Part shown: positions 33,944 to 44,128 of the stretch, in pieces | How the letters are laid out: the number at the start of each line of letters is the position of its first letter | How positions within the stretch are numbered: the stretch's first letter is position 1 | NCBI GenBank assembly: GCA_044336205.1 | Contig: CP172318.1 | Span: forward strand, 1,488,001 to 1,552,000 | Reading direction: 5' to 3' | Length of the DNA: 64,000 nt | Source of the DNA: Ruoffia sp044336205 | Lineage (GTDB): Bacteria > Bacillota > Bacilli > Lactobacillales > Aerococcaceae | Program-made: the position numbers and the translations under genes | The notes under the pieces: generated by a model | Seen by the model: the letters and a program-made list of their open reading frames with translations, nothing else | What the model was told of the DNA's origin: nothing | Databases searched by the model: none

Positions 33944-34498
33944 TTAATTAAATTCCTTTTGCGATTGGTCTTGTACTAATTCTTTGACTGAATCATAATA
34001 CTCGTTAAATAATTCTATCGTCTCTGGCATTTCTTTATCATCTACCATGGCTGCAATCTTCTGCATACAGATAAGCCAACCTGTTACATCTTTAGCATGA
34101 TGATCCAAGTCAATATGATGAATCCACTGCGAATAGTTGATTTGTGTGGTACTTTCATCTATCGCTTGTAGTTCAAAGGTAACGATGTCACCTTTACCCC
34201 ACTCGAATGATAGAAGTACAGGTGGTTCAACATCATAAACCATCATATCGAATGATAGATCCATCTCCTCTGCTTCAAAGTGTAAAGTGCCTCCCGACTT
34301 TAAATCAGTAAATCGAAGCTCTGGGAACCACTGTTTCAATAAATTATTATCCGTTAAAATTTCCCACACTTTTTCAATATTAGCATCTAATTCACCTTGT
34401 AGAACAATTTCTGTACCGTGATGATGGTTTAATTCATCTAGTGGTGAATGATGATGGTGATCGTGATGGTCATGGGCGTGGTGATCATGATGGCTCAT
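33944..34498 (-). CDS. SRPBCC (AHSA1-like) protein with a His-rich N-terminus
   Basis: The 184-residue protein has fourteen histidines in its first 27 residues (HHDHHAHDHHDHHHH then HHH). An AHSA1/SRPBCC lipocalin-like domain follows: DANIEKVWEILTDNNLLKQWFPE, GGTLHFEAEEM, PPVLLSFEWG and a C-terminal helix. SRPBCC domains bind hydrophobic ligands or assist Hsp90-type functions. The His tract looks like a metal-binding (Zn, Ni, Cu) or storage tail. It is 11 bases downstream of yhaM and probably co-transcribed. The precise role is unknown. Confidence 0.78.
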   Translation of the reverse strand: MSHHDHHAHDHHDHHHHSPLDELNHHHGTEIVLQGELDANIEKVWEILTDNNLLKQWFPELRFTDLKSGGTLHFEAEEMDLSFDMMVYDVEPPVLLSFEWGKGDIVTFELQAIDESTTQINYSQWIHHIDLDHHAKDVTGWLICMQKIAAMVDDKEMPETIELFNEYYDSVKELVQDQSQKEFN

Positions 34499-34509
34499 AA
34501 TTTTCTCCT

Positions 34510-35457
34510 TTATTTATTAAACTTTGGTTTATAAATTTGTCGGCGGTCTAAAGCAAATAATTGCTGAGTGAATTCACCCGGATTTGTTTGATCCAGTGCT
34601 GATGAAATCATATTAATTTTCGCATCCATATCATCAATATAATGAATAATTTCAGCTTCTAATAATTGAGGCAGAACCGGACTACCAAATTCTAACTTAC
34701 CATGGTGAGACAAGACAATATGTTTAAGTAGTAAGATAGACTCATTTTCCGGATCGATGCCGATTTCATGACAGGCACGATCAATCATCTCAGAGATAAT
34801 CGTAATATGTCCCATCATTTTTCCTTTGAGTGTATACTCTGTTGAGATTGCCCCATTCAATTCCACTGTTTTACCAATATCGTGTAAAATAATACCTCCA
34901 ATAAGTAAACTAGGATTCAATTGAGGATAGATTGCCAATAAGTTTCTTGCAATTTTGACCATAGTTAAAGTATGGTAACTTAATCCTCCTGCTACAGCAT
35001 GGTGTACACGTTTAGCTGCTGGATGCACGAAGAATTCCTCTTGAGTTTGGTGTAATATTTTCCTTACTACTCTTGCAATATTAGCTTCTGTAATTAAAAG
35101 TAGTGCATCATCAAGTTCGGCTTCCAATACTTCTCTTTTTATTTCGATTTTCTCTAGATAAAGTGTTGGATCATCAGGTTCACCTGCTTCTGCTGGCCTT
35201 AATGACTCAATCTTCACTTGAGGAGTTCCTTGATATGTGTCACGTCTACCTCGTAAATAAACAACCTTTCCAGCTTGGAAACGATTGATTTCTTCTTCGG
35301 TCGCAGACCAATACATACCGTCCATTGCCCCAGAACGGTCCTGAAATCTGAAAGCGATAAATGGTTTTCCATTTCTTGCTGTTCGAACATCCGCTGACTT
35401 AATCAGAACAAACATTGCAAATTCTTCTCCATTATTTATATCAAATAATTGTGCCAT
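34510..35457 (-). CDS. yhaM: 3'-5' exoribonuclease YhaM
   Basis: With the ATG at 35457 (AAGGGGAG upstream) the protein has 315 residues. An OB-fold at about 15-90 (FVLIKSADVRTARNGKPFIAFRF) precedes an HD phosphohydrolase domain at about 145-280 with GGLSYHTLTM, LHDIGK (about 191-196) and LKHIVLSHHG. YhaM trims RNA and DNA 3' ends with Mn or Co. In Bacillus it is encoded next to yhaN and yhaO, and the same neighbourhood is seen here. Confidence 0.93.
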   Translation of the reverse strand: MAQLFDINNGEEFAMFVLIKSADVRTARNGKPFIAFRFQDRSGAMDGMYWSATEEEINRFQAGKVVYLRGRRDTYQGTPQVKIESLRPAEAGEPDDPTLYLEKIEIKREVLEAELDDALLLITEANIARVVRKILHQTQEEFFVHPAAKRVHHAVAGGLSYHTLTMVKIARNLLAIYPQLNPSLLIGGIILHDIGKTVELNGAISTEYTLKGKMMGHITIISEMIDRACHEIGIDPENESILLLKHIVLSHHGKLEFGSPVLPQLLEAEIIHYIDDMDAKINMISSALDQTNPGEFTQQLFALDRRQIYKPKFNK

Positions 35458-35586
35458 AATACTCCCCTTCATTTAAGTTGTTATGAATTATATGAATATT
35501 TTTTCTTTCTTATAGTTTAACATATTTTAAAGATGAAAAAGTATCCTAGTTGCGAAAAACCAGGATACTTACTAACAACATATAAC

Positions 35587-38500
35587 TTAGATAATGGTAC
35601 TATCTTCTTCAATTTCTTCTTCGATCATTGCTTCAATTTCTGATTCAGGTCTCTCTACTTTATTAACATCTTCAAGATTATAAACATATTGAGGGTGGAA
35701 AGATTCTTGTGCTTGCTGGTCAAAAGTGAAGAATAAAATTTGAATGTCTTCACTAATATCTTGTAGCACTTTGTACATTGAAGTTTTTCTAAATTCGTCA
35801 AAATTAACAAACGCATCGTCAATGATAATTGGCATTTTAATCATCGTTTGAGCACTAATCACAAAAGCTAATCTTAAAGCAACATAGAGTTGTTCTAAGG
35901 TTCCTTGAGATAACTCGTGCGGGGCAAAAAGAACGTCACTAAACTGCTTCACTTTGATGTCATTCTTATTCATCTTAATGTGAGTATAGCGGTTATAACT
36001 TAATGTCGCAAAGATTTTATCGGCAATGTCATTCATCTCGCTGACTGGATTATCTAAACCTTTACGTAAAGTCTGAGTAATAATATCTGAAGCTAGCTTC
36101 TTAATTCCCCATTCTTCAACCATCTCTAGCAATTCAGCTTTTTGATTCTCTATTTGTTGAAGTAACTCTGAATAACTTCCGTCTTGTTCGATTTGTCTTA
36201 TCTCTACGACAAGATTCGCTCGATCTCTAATTTGTGGGTCTATACGGCCTTTGATAACAGCTTGGCGTCTTTCTAGTTCATGGTAATCTTCAAACAATTT
36301 TTGTTTACTTTCAATCGTTGACAATCTTTCTTCATAGCCTGCAATTTGTTCGCGGTATACCTCTTGTTTATCAGAAAGGTCATTAATTTTTTGATTAATC
36401 AACACACGTTGGTCGAATTCAGCACGATCTTTTACTTGAGTGTCATTGTAAATTTTTTGAATTTCTTTTTGTTTTTCTTTAATTTTAACTTGGTTAGTTG
36501 TAATTCTCTCACGGGTCTCAGCTTCTCGTTCACTCAAACTTGACGCTCTTTGAATTACTTGAATTAATGAAGCTTCTACTTCTTCTACATGTCTAATTAA
36601 TACGCGTACCGTTTGATCATTGGAAGGAAATCGTTCTAACAATGGTTCAATTGAAGTCATCCATTTATCTAACTTTGCTTGTAATAATGATAGTTCATTC
36701 TCATAAGCTTCACGCTTATCCAATTCAACAAAATATTGTTTAATAGGATTTGCTTTCAGTATCCATCCTGGATCTGCTGTAGGATAAAAACCAATCTCTG
36801 TTAACCAACGCTGTTGGTCTTTAATTATGACCTCGCGTTCTTCTTCTAAGCGATGTATCATATCCTCTTTTTCATTAATCTCTGTACCGAAATCACGACT
36901 TTGTTCATTAACTTGCCGTTCTTCTTCTTTCATTTGAACGGCTTTCTCTAATAAAGGATGATTATTGAATTCATTCATAAGTTGGCGATGTTTTAAGTAC
37001 ACATAGATAACACTTCCACCACCAGCGATTAACATTACAATACCAATCCAAAATATTATATTAGAGAATGAAGCTTGATTAATAATATTAAATAAAACGA
37101 TAAACACACCTACAACCATCATGACGATTCCGATGAAATACTCAGACAGTCTCGTATTTTGCATCAATACTTCTTCTTGATTTACTCGTTGATGTTCAAT
37201 TTTAGCAACATTTTGTCTTAAAGTAGCACTTTTATTTTGTAAGTTTTTACGTTGGTCTAAAAGCATCTTTCTTTGAATTTTTATTGTTTCTATCTCATCA
37301 TTTTTCTCTATAATAGCTGCTTCTATTGACAACCCACGTTCTACTTTTTCTTCATAAGTCGTCGTATTTTCCACTTTTTCCGGATAAAACTGACCTTTAT
37401 GAGCTAATTGTGTAATTGTTTCGTTACTTTCCTGAATGCGTTGAACCGTCTGTTCATATTTAGTTTGAACTTCTTTAATCTGTTCTGTTTGATTACGCCA
37501 AGCCTTCCGTTCCTCTTCATGGTTTTTGGCCCAGTTGTAACGAGTTAATTGTGTTAGTTCGGCTTGAATATGGTTAATTCGTTCATTTAGACCAATGTTT
37601 TCCTCTTCTAAAACTTGTATCATTTCAATATTATTTTGGATAATCATTGGTTTATCTTCAGGGATTTGTGTAAAGACAAGTCCTTGTAATTCTTTCTCAA
37701 CAGCTCGTAATTTTAAGTATGTGTCATAGCGAGATATTAATTTATCTTTGTCACGTATTTCTACTTCGACTTGATCTAATTGCTTATTGAGAGAGCTAAC
37801 TAGCTGATCAATGTCTTCTCGTTGTGATATCAATTGATTATAGCGATTCATTTTTTCTTTAGCTTTATTCGCTTGGTCTACTAAAGATTCCAATCGATCT
37901 AGTTGTTGATTAAGTGGTGGTTTTATGCCTTTTGGCTTATATAAATCAGAAGTTTCTTTGTCTAAATCTTTAGCAATTTTAAGAAACTTATCGCTTCCTA
38001 AGGTACCGATACTTAAAAAGTAATTATTCAATTGGTCGGACCCAACATTCGCTAGTTCTTGAAGATTTGCTAGATTAAAAGAATAAAAACTATCAAACAA
38101 AGTTTCATCAAGTCCGCCTAAAATATCATCTAAATCTGAATTAGGTAATTCCTCTCCAGATTCCGTGTACAACTTCAAATCAGACTTTGTTCTCTCAACC
38201 CAGATATTTCCTTTAGTAGTATCCAGTAATAAGATCCGTCCACCATAGACATTACTATTTTTTGGTTCATAGCGATTCATTTTGTTTAACCGACGACGTT
38301 TACTTGGGAATCCGAACAGAATTGATTTAATGAAAGACATTAATGTAGACTTACCCGTTTCATTCCGTCCATAGAACAACTGAATAGATTCGTTCACTTC
38401 GAAGCTCTGATTAATCCAATGACCATAGCCAAAAATGTCGAGTGTCTTAATTTTCATCCTGTTCCCCCCTTCATCTATATCGAAACCTGCTAATTGAACG

Positions 38501-39717
38501 ATTAATTCTCTAGCTGAGTTAATCATTTGATTCTTCATATCTGAATCATTTCTTAAATTAAAATATCGTTGGATTATTGCGTGGTCAAATAATTCTGTCA
38601 TAACTTCTTTGTAGCGGTCACCTTCATTTAGATCATCTACTACCTTATTAAAGCTATCATGTAAACTTTTATCAAAATCAAACAAATCTAATGACATTGA
38701 CATGTTTACATCTATTTTGTGAATATAGACGAAATAATCACTTTCCCAATCCGTTTGTATAATTGTCAAAAACTCACCATTTTGAACTTGTTCAAGGAGG
38801 TCAGTGTTCAATCGTTGTGCTTGGTTAAATTTCACTTTAACAAACACAGATTGTTGATTTGCTTTTGCCTCGTCAGAATAATTAGCAACGACTGTGTTCA
38901 ATGCATCCATAATATCCTTTGATTCCCAATCGAACTGGCATTCAATAGAAGCTTCTTGCCACACAATCGGAGCAAGAGAATAGAATGTACTCTTTGTTTT
39001 CTGACCTTTCTCAATTTCGATGATATAGCAACCTTTATCACCTAATTCATTATGGTGTCGTCCTTGAGTAGTTCCGGCATATTGTATAAGCGGATCTTGA
39101 TTGAGAATTTGAGCTTTATGAATGTGCCCTAACGCCCAATAATCATAATGTTTACTTAATAATTCATTAACATTAAAGGGGGCGTAATTACCAGCATCTG
39201 ATTCTGCCCCTTCTTCTGCCCCATGTAAGATACCAATAGCAATTTCTTGTGAATTCATATTCTCAGGAAACTCATTCACAACGCGGTCGTGGATCCACTT
39301 AGTTTGATAGCTGAAGCCGTGGACACGAAAGACTTGACCGTTATCCAAAGTGAATTTTATTGATTGTACCTCTCGGTCTTCAATCGCTGAGACATTATCA
39401 GGATAAGTTATCCTAGAACGGTCTGATCTTAAATAATCGTGGTTTCCATGTACTAAAACAACTTTTATTCCATGTTTATTAAGTCTGTCTAGCTGTTGTA
39501 CAAACTGATATTGAGCCATAACTGTTTGTCTTTCACTATTATATATGTCGCCAGAGATAATCATTAAGTCAACCGCTTCGTTAATCGCAATGCTTACACA
39601 ACGCTCAAATGCTTTTAATGGAGCGTTGATTAATTCTTTTTGTAATTTAGCCGAATCATTCCCTATACCGACAAACGGGCTATCCAAATGTAAATCACTC
39701 ACATGAAGTAACTTCAA
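35587..39717 (-). CDS. yhaO-yhaN: YhaO-YhaN: SbcD-like nuclease fused in frame to an SbcC-like ATPase
   Basis: One frame of 1376 residues starts at a TTG at 39717 (AAAGGAG upstream). Residues 1-410 are a calcineurin-type phosphoesterase with LHVSDLHLDSPF, ISGDIY, VHGNHDY and LGHIHKAQ, as in YhaO. From an internal Met at 38457 the rest is YhaN-like: Walker A FYGRNETGKST, long coiled coils with two TM helices (about residues 860-920), and a C-terminal ABC half with LSQGTLEQLYVALRLAF and IIDDAFVNFD. The junction has a G6 run and an RBS-like GGGGGGAACAGG before that ATG. With five G, YhaO would end in an ATGA overlap. Fusion may thus be an artefact. Confidence 0.85.
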   Translation of the reverse strand: MKLLHVSDLHLDSPFVGIGNDSAKLQKELINAPLKAFERCVSIAINEAVDLMIISGDIYNSERQTVMAQYQFVQQLDRLNKHGIKVVLVHGNHDYLRSDRSRITYPDNVSAIEDREVQSIKFTLDNGQVFRVHGFSYQTKWIHDRVVNEFPENMNSQEIAIGILHGAEEGAESDAGNYAPFNVNELLSKHYDYWALGHIHKAQILNQDPLIQYAGTTQGRHHNELGDKGCYIIEIEKGQKTKSTFYSLAPIVWQEASIECQFDWESKDIMDALNTVVANYSDEAKANQQSVFVKVKFNQAQRLNTDLLEQVQNGEFLTIIQTDWESDYFVYIHKIDVNMSMSLDLFDFDKSLHDSFNKVVDDLNEGDRYKEVMTELFDHAIIQRYFNLRNDSDMKNQMINSARELIVQLAGFDIDEGGNRMKIKTLDIFGYGHWINQSFEVNESIQLFYGRNETGKSTLMSFIKSILFGFPSKRRRLNKMNRYEPKNSNVYGGRILLLDTTKGNIWVERTKSDLKLYTESGEELPNSDLDDILGGLDETLFDSFYSFNLANLQELANVGSDQLNNYFLSIGTLGSDKFLKIAKDLDKETSDLYKPKGIKPPLNQQLDRLESLVDQANKAKEKMNRYNQLISQREDIDQLVSSLNKQLDQVEVEIRDKDKLISRYDTYLKLRAVEKELQGLVFTQIPEDKPMIIQNNIEMIQVLEEENIGLNERINHIQAELTQLTRYNWAKNHEEERKAWRNQTEQIKEVQTKYEQTVQRIQESNETITQLAHKGQFYPEKVENTTTYEEKVERGLSIEAAIIEKNDEIETIKIQRKMLLDQRKNLQNKSATLRQNVAKIEHQRVNQEEVLMQNTRLSEYFIGIVMMVVGVFIVLFNIINQASFSNIIFWIGIVMLIAGGGSVIYVYLKHRQLMNEFNNHPLLEKAVQMKEEERQVNEQSRDFGTEINEKEDMIHRLEEEREVIIKDQQRWLTEIGFYPTADPGWILKANPIKQYFVELDKREAYENELSLLQAKLDKWMTSIEPLLERFPSNDQTVRVLIRHVEEVEASLIQVIQRASSLSEREAETRERITTNQVKIKEKQKEIQKIYNDTQVKDRAEFDQRVLINQKINDLSDKQEVYREQIAGYEERLSTIESKQKLFEDYHELERRQAVIKGRIDPQIRDRANLVVEIRQIEQDGSYSELLQQIENQKAELLEMVEEWGIKKLASDIITQTLRKGLDNPVSEMNDIADKIFATLSYNRYTHIKMNKNDIKVKQFSDVLFAPHELSQGTLEQLYVALRLAFVISAQTMIKMPIIIDDAFVNFDEFRKTSMYKVLQDISEDIQILFFTFDQQAQESFHPQYVYNLEDVNKVERPESEIEAMIEEEIEEDSTII

Positions 39718-39762
39718 TTTTTCTGCTCCTTTCCTAATTTTGATAAAAAATAACATAATTAA

Positions 39763-39806
39763 AAGCCAACTAAAAGTATCGAATCATCTCGAAAACTTCC
39801 AGCTGG
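39763..39806 (-). terminator. Terminator of the YlbF-family gene
   Basis: On the minus strand GCCAGCTGGAAGT pairs with ACTTTTAGTTGGC through several G-U pairs and is followed by T4. Confidence 0.6.
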
Positions 39807-39831
39807 CAGTAAAGTCAACAATTGATAGTAA

Positions 39832-40185
39832 TTAGCCGATGTTTTGATACACTTCATTCAAAGGCTTAGTAATAATATTGTTAATATCATTGATTACTTG
39901 ACTAACTTGTTGCTCACTCATCATTAAGCGAGTTATATTTTCATCTGATTGTACTTTTACAGACATTTCTTGAATTTCTGCAATCTCTTCATCAGATGGA
40001 GTTTCACCTTGCATTTGCTTAGTTTGAAGTGCTGCTGAAATCTCGCGAAACTCTGAGAAAAGCTTTTTACTTTCTTCGTTAGAATTGATTAACTCAATGG
40101 CTTCTTTTAACTCTGCGTAGGCAGGTAAATTTCTTAAGTCACGTTCTAACTGGTTAGCTGTATCATAAATATTGTTTTGAGTCAT
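39832..40185 (-). CDS. YlbF/YmcA (YheA-like) family protein
   Basis: The 117-residue all-helical protein matches the YlbF/YmcA/UPF0342 family: YDTANQLERDLRNLPAYAELKEA and SKKLFSEFREISAALQTKQ, then PLNEVY at the end. In Bacillus relatives (YmcA, YlbF, YaaT) form a complex that guides RNase Y; YheA itself is uncharacterised and lies near yhaM-yhaN-yhaO. AAGGAGAG precedes the ATG. A hairpin follows the gene and separates it from yhaO. Confidence 0.85.
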   Translation of the reverse strand: MTQNNIYDTANQLERDLRNLPAYAELKEAIELINSNEESKKLFSEFREISAALQTKQMQGETPSDEEIAEIQEMSVKVQSDENITRLMMSEQQVSQVINDINNIITKPLNEVYQNIG

Positions 40186-40270
40186 AATTTCTCTCCTTCA
40201 TTGTATAGTTATATATTAGCAAAAATTTAAGCTATATTCTACCCAAAGAGTTACTTAAAAACAGACGACA

Positions 40271-42397
40271 CTAATTAAACCAAGTTGATACTTTATCGAC
40301 AACTTCTCGTCCAAATCTTTGAGCTTCATCCACTAAATTACTTCCATGCTCTGAGATAAAACTTCCTATCTCATCCATAAACTGTGATGCTTGTTCCTGC
40401 CAATCGTTAGAACTTACAACATTATTCGACTCTTCATAAGTTTGTGATGCGAAGGTTACATCAAACGGTGTTTGAGGTGATACATTCATCAGTGATGTTG
40501 TTTGGATATTAAATAATGAACCTAAACCTGACGGCATTAAATCATCTAAAGATGTCTCACCAACATTATCTAATCCAGACCAAGTCACTAAGACATAATC
40601 TGGTGTATAACCAACATACCAACGATCTCTGGTTTCCATATTTCCTTCAGCCACTTCTGTACTCCCAGTCTTTCCAGCAACGAGTCCATAATCTGGACCA
40701 CTTCCATAACCGGTCCCGTATCCACCATAAGTATCTAACATCATGCTCGTCATATCCGCAGCTACATTCGCAGTCATAACCATATGTTTAGCAGTTTTTT
40801 CATTATTATAGACAACTCGACCAGAGGCATCTTCAATACGACGAATGAAATAACTTTCATGGCGTACTCCTTCATTAGCAAAAGCTGAATAAGCATTGGC
40901 CATTTGAAGTGGTGTTACACCATTAGATAAGGCACCTAATGCTAGAGTCAGTTGCTGGTCTTGAGACGGAATATTAATTCCAAACTGCTTCAGCTTCTTC
41001 ACACTTGTACTAATCCCTAACTCATCCATCAAATGTACTGCAGAAGTATTTTTACTTTGTGCTAAGGCATAATATAACTCTACTTCACCATTAGGTTCTG
41101 TATATAAGTTGTAGTTTTCTGGAGCATAATTATCCGCACCATAAGCTTGGACAATATCTGGAACTAACGAGTGCATAGTATAGCCATTTTCAAGTGCAGG
41201 AACATAGACAGCGAGTGGTTTAATTGTTGATCCAGGTGCACGGTACATATCAGTTGCCCGGTTAAAACCACGATAGACATAATCCCCTCTACCTCCGTAT
41301 ACTGCCATAACCCCACCTGAATCAGGATCAACGACAACACTTGCAGCCTGCACTAAAGGTTCACCTGTTCCATCATCAGGGAATATCCATGTATTATCAT
41401 ATGAACTGTCAATAGCATTTTGATAATGAGTATTCAAATTAGTGTATATCTTATACCCTTTAGACAATAAGTCATCTTCGGGTATATCAGTTAACTTTGT
41501 AGCTTCATTAATCACTCCATCAAAATAATATGGATAAAGGTAACTATCTTCAGCATAATAGTTATCATACAAATATATTCCCTGAGAAGTAAAATAATCA
41601 GCATCCTCTTGCGTAAGTTGCTGGTTATCCACCATCAGTTGTGCTACAACATTTCTACGGTCTATAGCAGCTTCATAATCATCGATAGGGTTAAAGATTG
41701 ACGGTCCTTTTAACGTTCCAGTTAGAACCATGCTTTCGTTGTAATCTAACTCACTCGCTGAGTGTCCAAAATATTTTTGTGAGGCATCTTCAATTCCCCA
41801 AACCCCATTACCAAAGTACGAATTGTTTAAGTACATTTCAAGAATTTGATCTTTTGTATAATGTTTCTCAACCTCTATCGCTAAGAACAGTTCTTTTAAT
41901 TTTCTGTGGAAAGTTTGATCCAAAGTTAAAAAAGCATTTTTAACTAATTGTTGTGTAATGGTACTTCCCCCACCACCTGAAGTATCGCGGTTAATTAATA
42001 ATCGTACAAAGGCTCGACCTATACCTAATGTATCAAAACCATTATGTTCGTAAAAACGTTTATCTTCCACTGTTACAAGTGTCTCCCGCATAGCTTGCGA
42101 GACCTGTTCTAACGAGACATAAGTTCCTTTTTGTGCCATTAATGTACCTGCTTCATGATCATCAATATCATAAATCGTTGTTTGTGACATTAAGCCATCT
42201 TGCAGAGTAGAAACACTTATAGTTTTTGCGACAAACACTGAGTAACTAGACAATATTAAAGCAAAAGATAAACCAAGAAATATTAACCACTTCCATCCTC
42301 GGTAATATCGCCAATAAGTTTTAATCTTCCCCCATAAAGGATATTCATTTTTATTATTATTCTCTTGTCTTGCTCTTCGTGGTTGATTTTCTTCCAA
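40271..42397 (-). CDS. Class A penicillin-binding protein (PBP2A/PBP1A-like)
   Basis: From the TTG at 42397 (AAAGGAGG seven bases upstream) the protein has 708 residues. A basic cytosolic tail and one TM helix (about 38-58) are followed by the GT51 transglycosylase with EDKRFYEHNGFD, GGGGSTITQQL and KILEMYLN-like blocks. A transpeptidase with APGSTIKP (SxxK), SKNTSA (SxN) and KTGSTE (KTG) completes it. It polymerises and cross-links peptidoglycan. A longer upstream frame start at 42511 lacks an RBS. It ends in a short polar tail instead of a long glycine or PASTA extension. Confidence 0.94.
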   Translation of the reverse strand: MEENQPRRARQENNNKNEYPLWGKIKTYWRYYRGWKWLIFLGLSFALILSSYSVFVAKTISVSTLQDGLMSQTTIYDIDDHEAGTLMAQKGTYVSLEQVSQAMRETLVTVEDKRFYEHNGFDTLGIGRAFVRLLINRDTSGGGGSTITQQLVKNAFLTLDQTFHRKLKELFLAIEVEKHYTKDQILEMYLNNSYFGNGVWGIEDASQKYFGHSASELDYNESMVLTGTLKGPSIFNPIDDYEAAIDRRNVVAQLMVDNQQLTQEDADYFTSQGIYLYDNYYAEDSYLYPYYFDGVINEATKLTDIPEDDLLSKGYKIYTNLNTHYQNAIDSSYDNTWIFPDDGTGEPLVQAASVVVDPDSGGVMAVYGGRGDYVYRGFNRATDMYRAPGSTIKPLAVYVPALENGYTMHSLVPDIVQAYGADNYAPENYNLYTEPNGEVELYYALAQSKNTSAVHLMDELGISTSVKKLKQFGINIPSQDQQLTLALGALSNGVTPLQMANAYSAFANEGVRHESYFIRRIEDASGRVVYNNEKTAKHMVMTANVAADMTSMMLDTYGGYGTGYGSGPDYGLVAGKTGSTEVAEGNMETRDRWYVGYTPDYVLVTWSGLDNVGETSLDDLMPSGLGSLFNIQTTSLMNVSPQTPFDVTFASQTYEESNNVVSSNDWQEQASQFMDEIGSFISEHGSNLVDEAQRFGREVVDKVSTWFN

Positions 42398-42626
42398 GTG
42401 TTTGCCTCCTTTCATCTCATTTAAATTTACTAATACTATATCGTAATTTAGTTTAGTCTCTATCAGACTTAAGTCGCATAGATTGTATAAGTATAGTTGA
42501 TTCTCTGCCAATTACAATAGCTTATAAGATATTTAACTAAAGCTCATTATAAAAGACAATTGTGAAAATAATTTGAAATAAAAAATATATAAGTTGGTAA
42601 TCTTGACTATGTTTACAAACAAAATA

Positions 42627-42664
42627 CCCCAACCAATCATCAATATAAGACAATTGGATGGGAT
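42627..42664. terminator. Terminator of the glycogen operon
   Basis: CCCCAACCAAT pairs with ATTGGATGGG across a loop, 16 bases beyond the glgA stop codon. The minus-strand sequence after it is GTATTTTG. Confidence 0.65.
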
Positions 42665-42679
42665 AATAGTTATAATATT

Positions 42680-44116
42680 TTATTCCGCTAATAGCTCTTC
42701 ATAAAGTCTAATGTAATCTTGAGCCGGACCTTCCCAACTGAAATCAGTTGTCATCGCTTGTTTAACAAGTTTTTGCCAGTCTTCTTGATTATTATAGTAA
42801 ACATCTAAGGCAAGATAGATGACATTCATCATCGTCCAAGCATCAAATGGGGCAAAACTAAAGCCTGTTCCTTCACTTGTAAAACGATTATAAGGTCGAA
42901 CTGTATCGACTAATCCACCTGTCTCATGAACAATAGGTAGTGTTCCATACCTCATTGACATCATTTGAGATAAACCGCACGGTTCAAACGCACTTGGCAT
43001 TAGGAAAATATCACTTCCTGCATATATCAGTTGTGCTAATTCAATGTCGAACATAATACATGCACGCATTTTGTCATGGTATACATCTTCGAAGAAACGG
43101 AATGAATTCTCAAATTGAGCTTCACCAGTTCCTAATAACACGACTTGTACGTCTTGTTTCAAGAGTTCATCTAGTTTTTCTTCGATAAGTTGGAAACCTT
43201 TTTGGTCAGTCAATCGACTCACCATACCAATAATTGGAATATTAGGATTCTCAGCAAGACCTAACCGTTGTTGTAAGGCTAATTTATTCGATTTTTTACC
43301 GGCCATATCGTTAACTGAGAAATGATTTGGAATTAAAGTATCAGTCTCTGGATTATTGGTATCATAATCTATACCATTAATAATCCCTCGGACTTTCCAT
43401 TGATTGTGTCGAATAACAGCATCCAATCCCTCACCAAACTCAGGGGTCATAATTTCTTGGGCATAGGTTGGACTCACTGTAGTGACACGGTCTGAGAAGT
43501 TTATCCCACCTTTTAAGTAATTTACTCGGTCATCATACTTCACGCCATCATCGGTGAATGTATTAAAGTTAGTACCAAACACTTGCGTAAGTATATTTGG
43601 TTCGTAATTTCCTTGGAATCGAATATTATGAATAGTCAAAACTTTGCGAATGTTTTGTAATCTTTCTTTCCAGTGGTAGCGGTCTACAAGTAGAACAGGT
43701 ACCATAGCAGTCTGCCAATCATTACAATGTACAATATCTGGTATAAAGTCAATGACTTCCAACATTTCTATAATTGCTGTTGAAAAATATGCAAACCTCT
43801 CACCGTCGTCCCACTCCCCGTATAAATCTCTGCGATCAAAGTAAGATAGATTATCAATAAAGTAGTAGATAACACCTTCTAACTCAAGGGTTTTAATCCC
43901 ACAATAAACGTTTTTATTACTTAGTTGAAAACGAAAATGAGCTAATTCTGTTAATTGATTTTTATATTTTTCAGGCATCTTTGTATAGTTTGGTAATACT
44001 ACTCGAATATCTACACCTTGTTTTACCAACTCTTTAGGTAAGGCATAAGCGACATCTCCTAGTCCACCTGACTTAAAAAATGGTGCAGCTTCAGAAGACG
44101 CAAACAATACTTTCAT
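42680..44116 (-). CDS. glgA: Glycogen synthase (ADP-glucose)
   Basis: The 478-residue GT5 enzyme adds glucosyl units from ADP-glucose to glycogen. The ADP-glucose lysine is in KSGGLGDVAYALPKEL (residues 15-30). GMVSRLTDQKGFQLIEE and FLMPSAFEPCGLSQMMSMRYGTLPIV mark the C-terminal Rossmann half with the catalytic Glu. It is the last gene of glgB-glgCD-glgA, 13 bases after the pyrophosphorylase gene, with AAAGGGG before the ATG. Confidence 0.96.
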   Translation of the reverse strand: MKVLFASSEAAPFFKSGGLGDVAYALPKELVKQGVDIRVVLPNYTKMPEKYKNQLTELAHFRFQLSNKNVYCGIKTLELEGVIYYFIDNLSYFDRRDLYGEWDDGERFAYFSTAIIEMLEVIDFIPDIVHCNDWQTAMVPVLLVDRYHWKERLQNIRKVLTIHNIRFQGNYEPNILTQVFGTNFNTFTDDGVKYDDRVNYLKGGINFSDRVTTVSPTYAQEIMTPEFGEGLDAVIRHNQWKVRGIINGIDYDTNNPETDTLIPNHFSVNDMAGKKSNKLALQQRLGLAENPNIPIIGMVSRLTDQKGFQLIEEKLDELLKQDVQVVLLGTGEAQFENSFRFFEDVYHDKMRACIMFDIELAQLIYAGSDIFLMPSAFEPCGLSQMMSMRYGTLPIVHETGGLVDTVRPYNRFTSEGTGFSFAPFDAWTMMNVIYLALDVYYNNQEDWQKLVKQAMTTDFSWEGPAQDYIRLYEELLAE

Positions 44117-44128
44117 CCAATCACCCCT

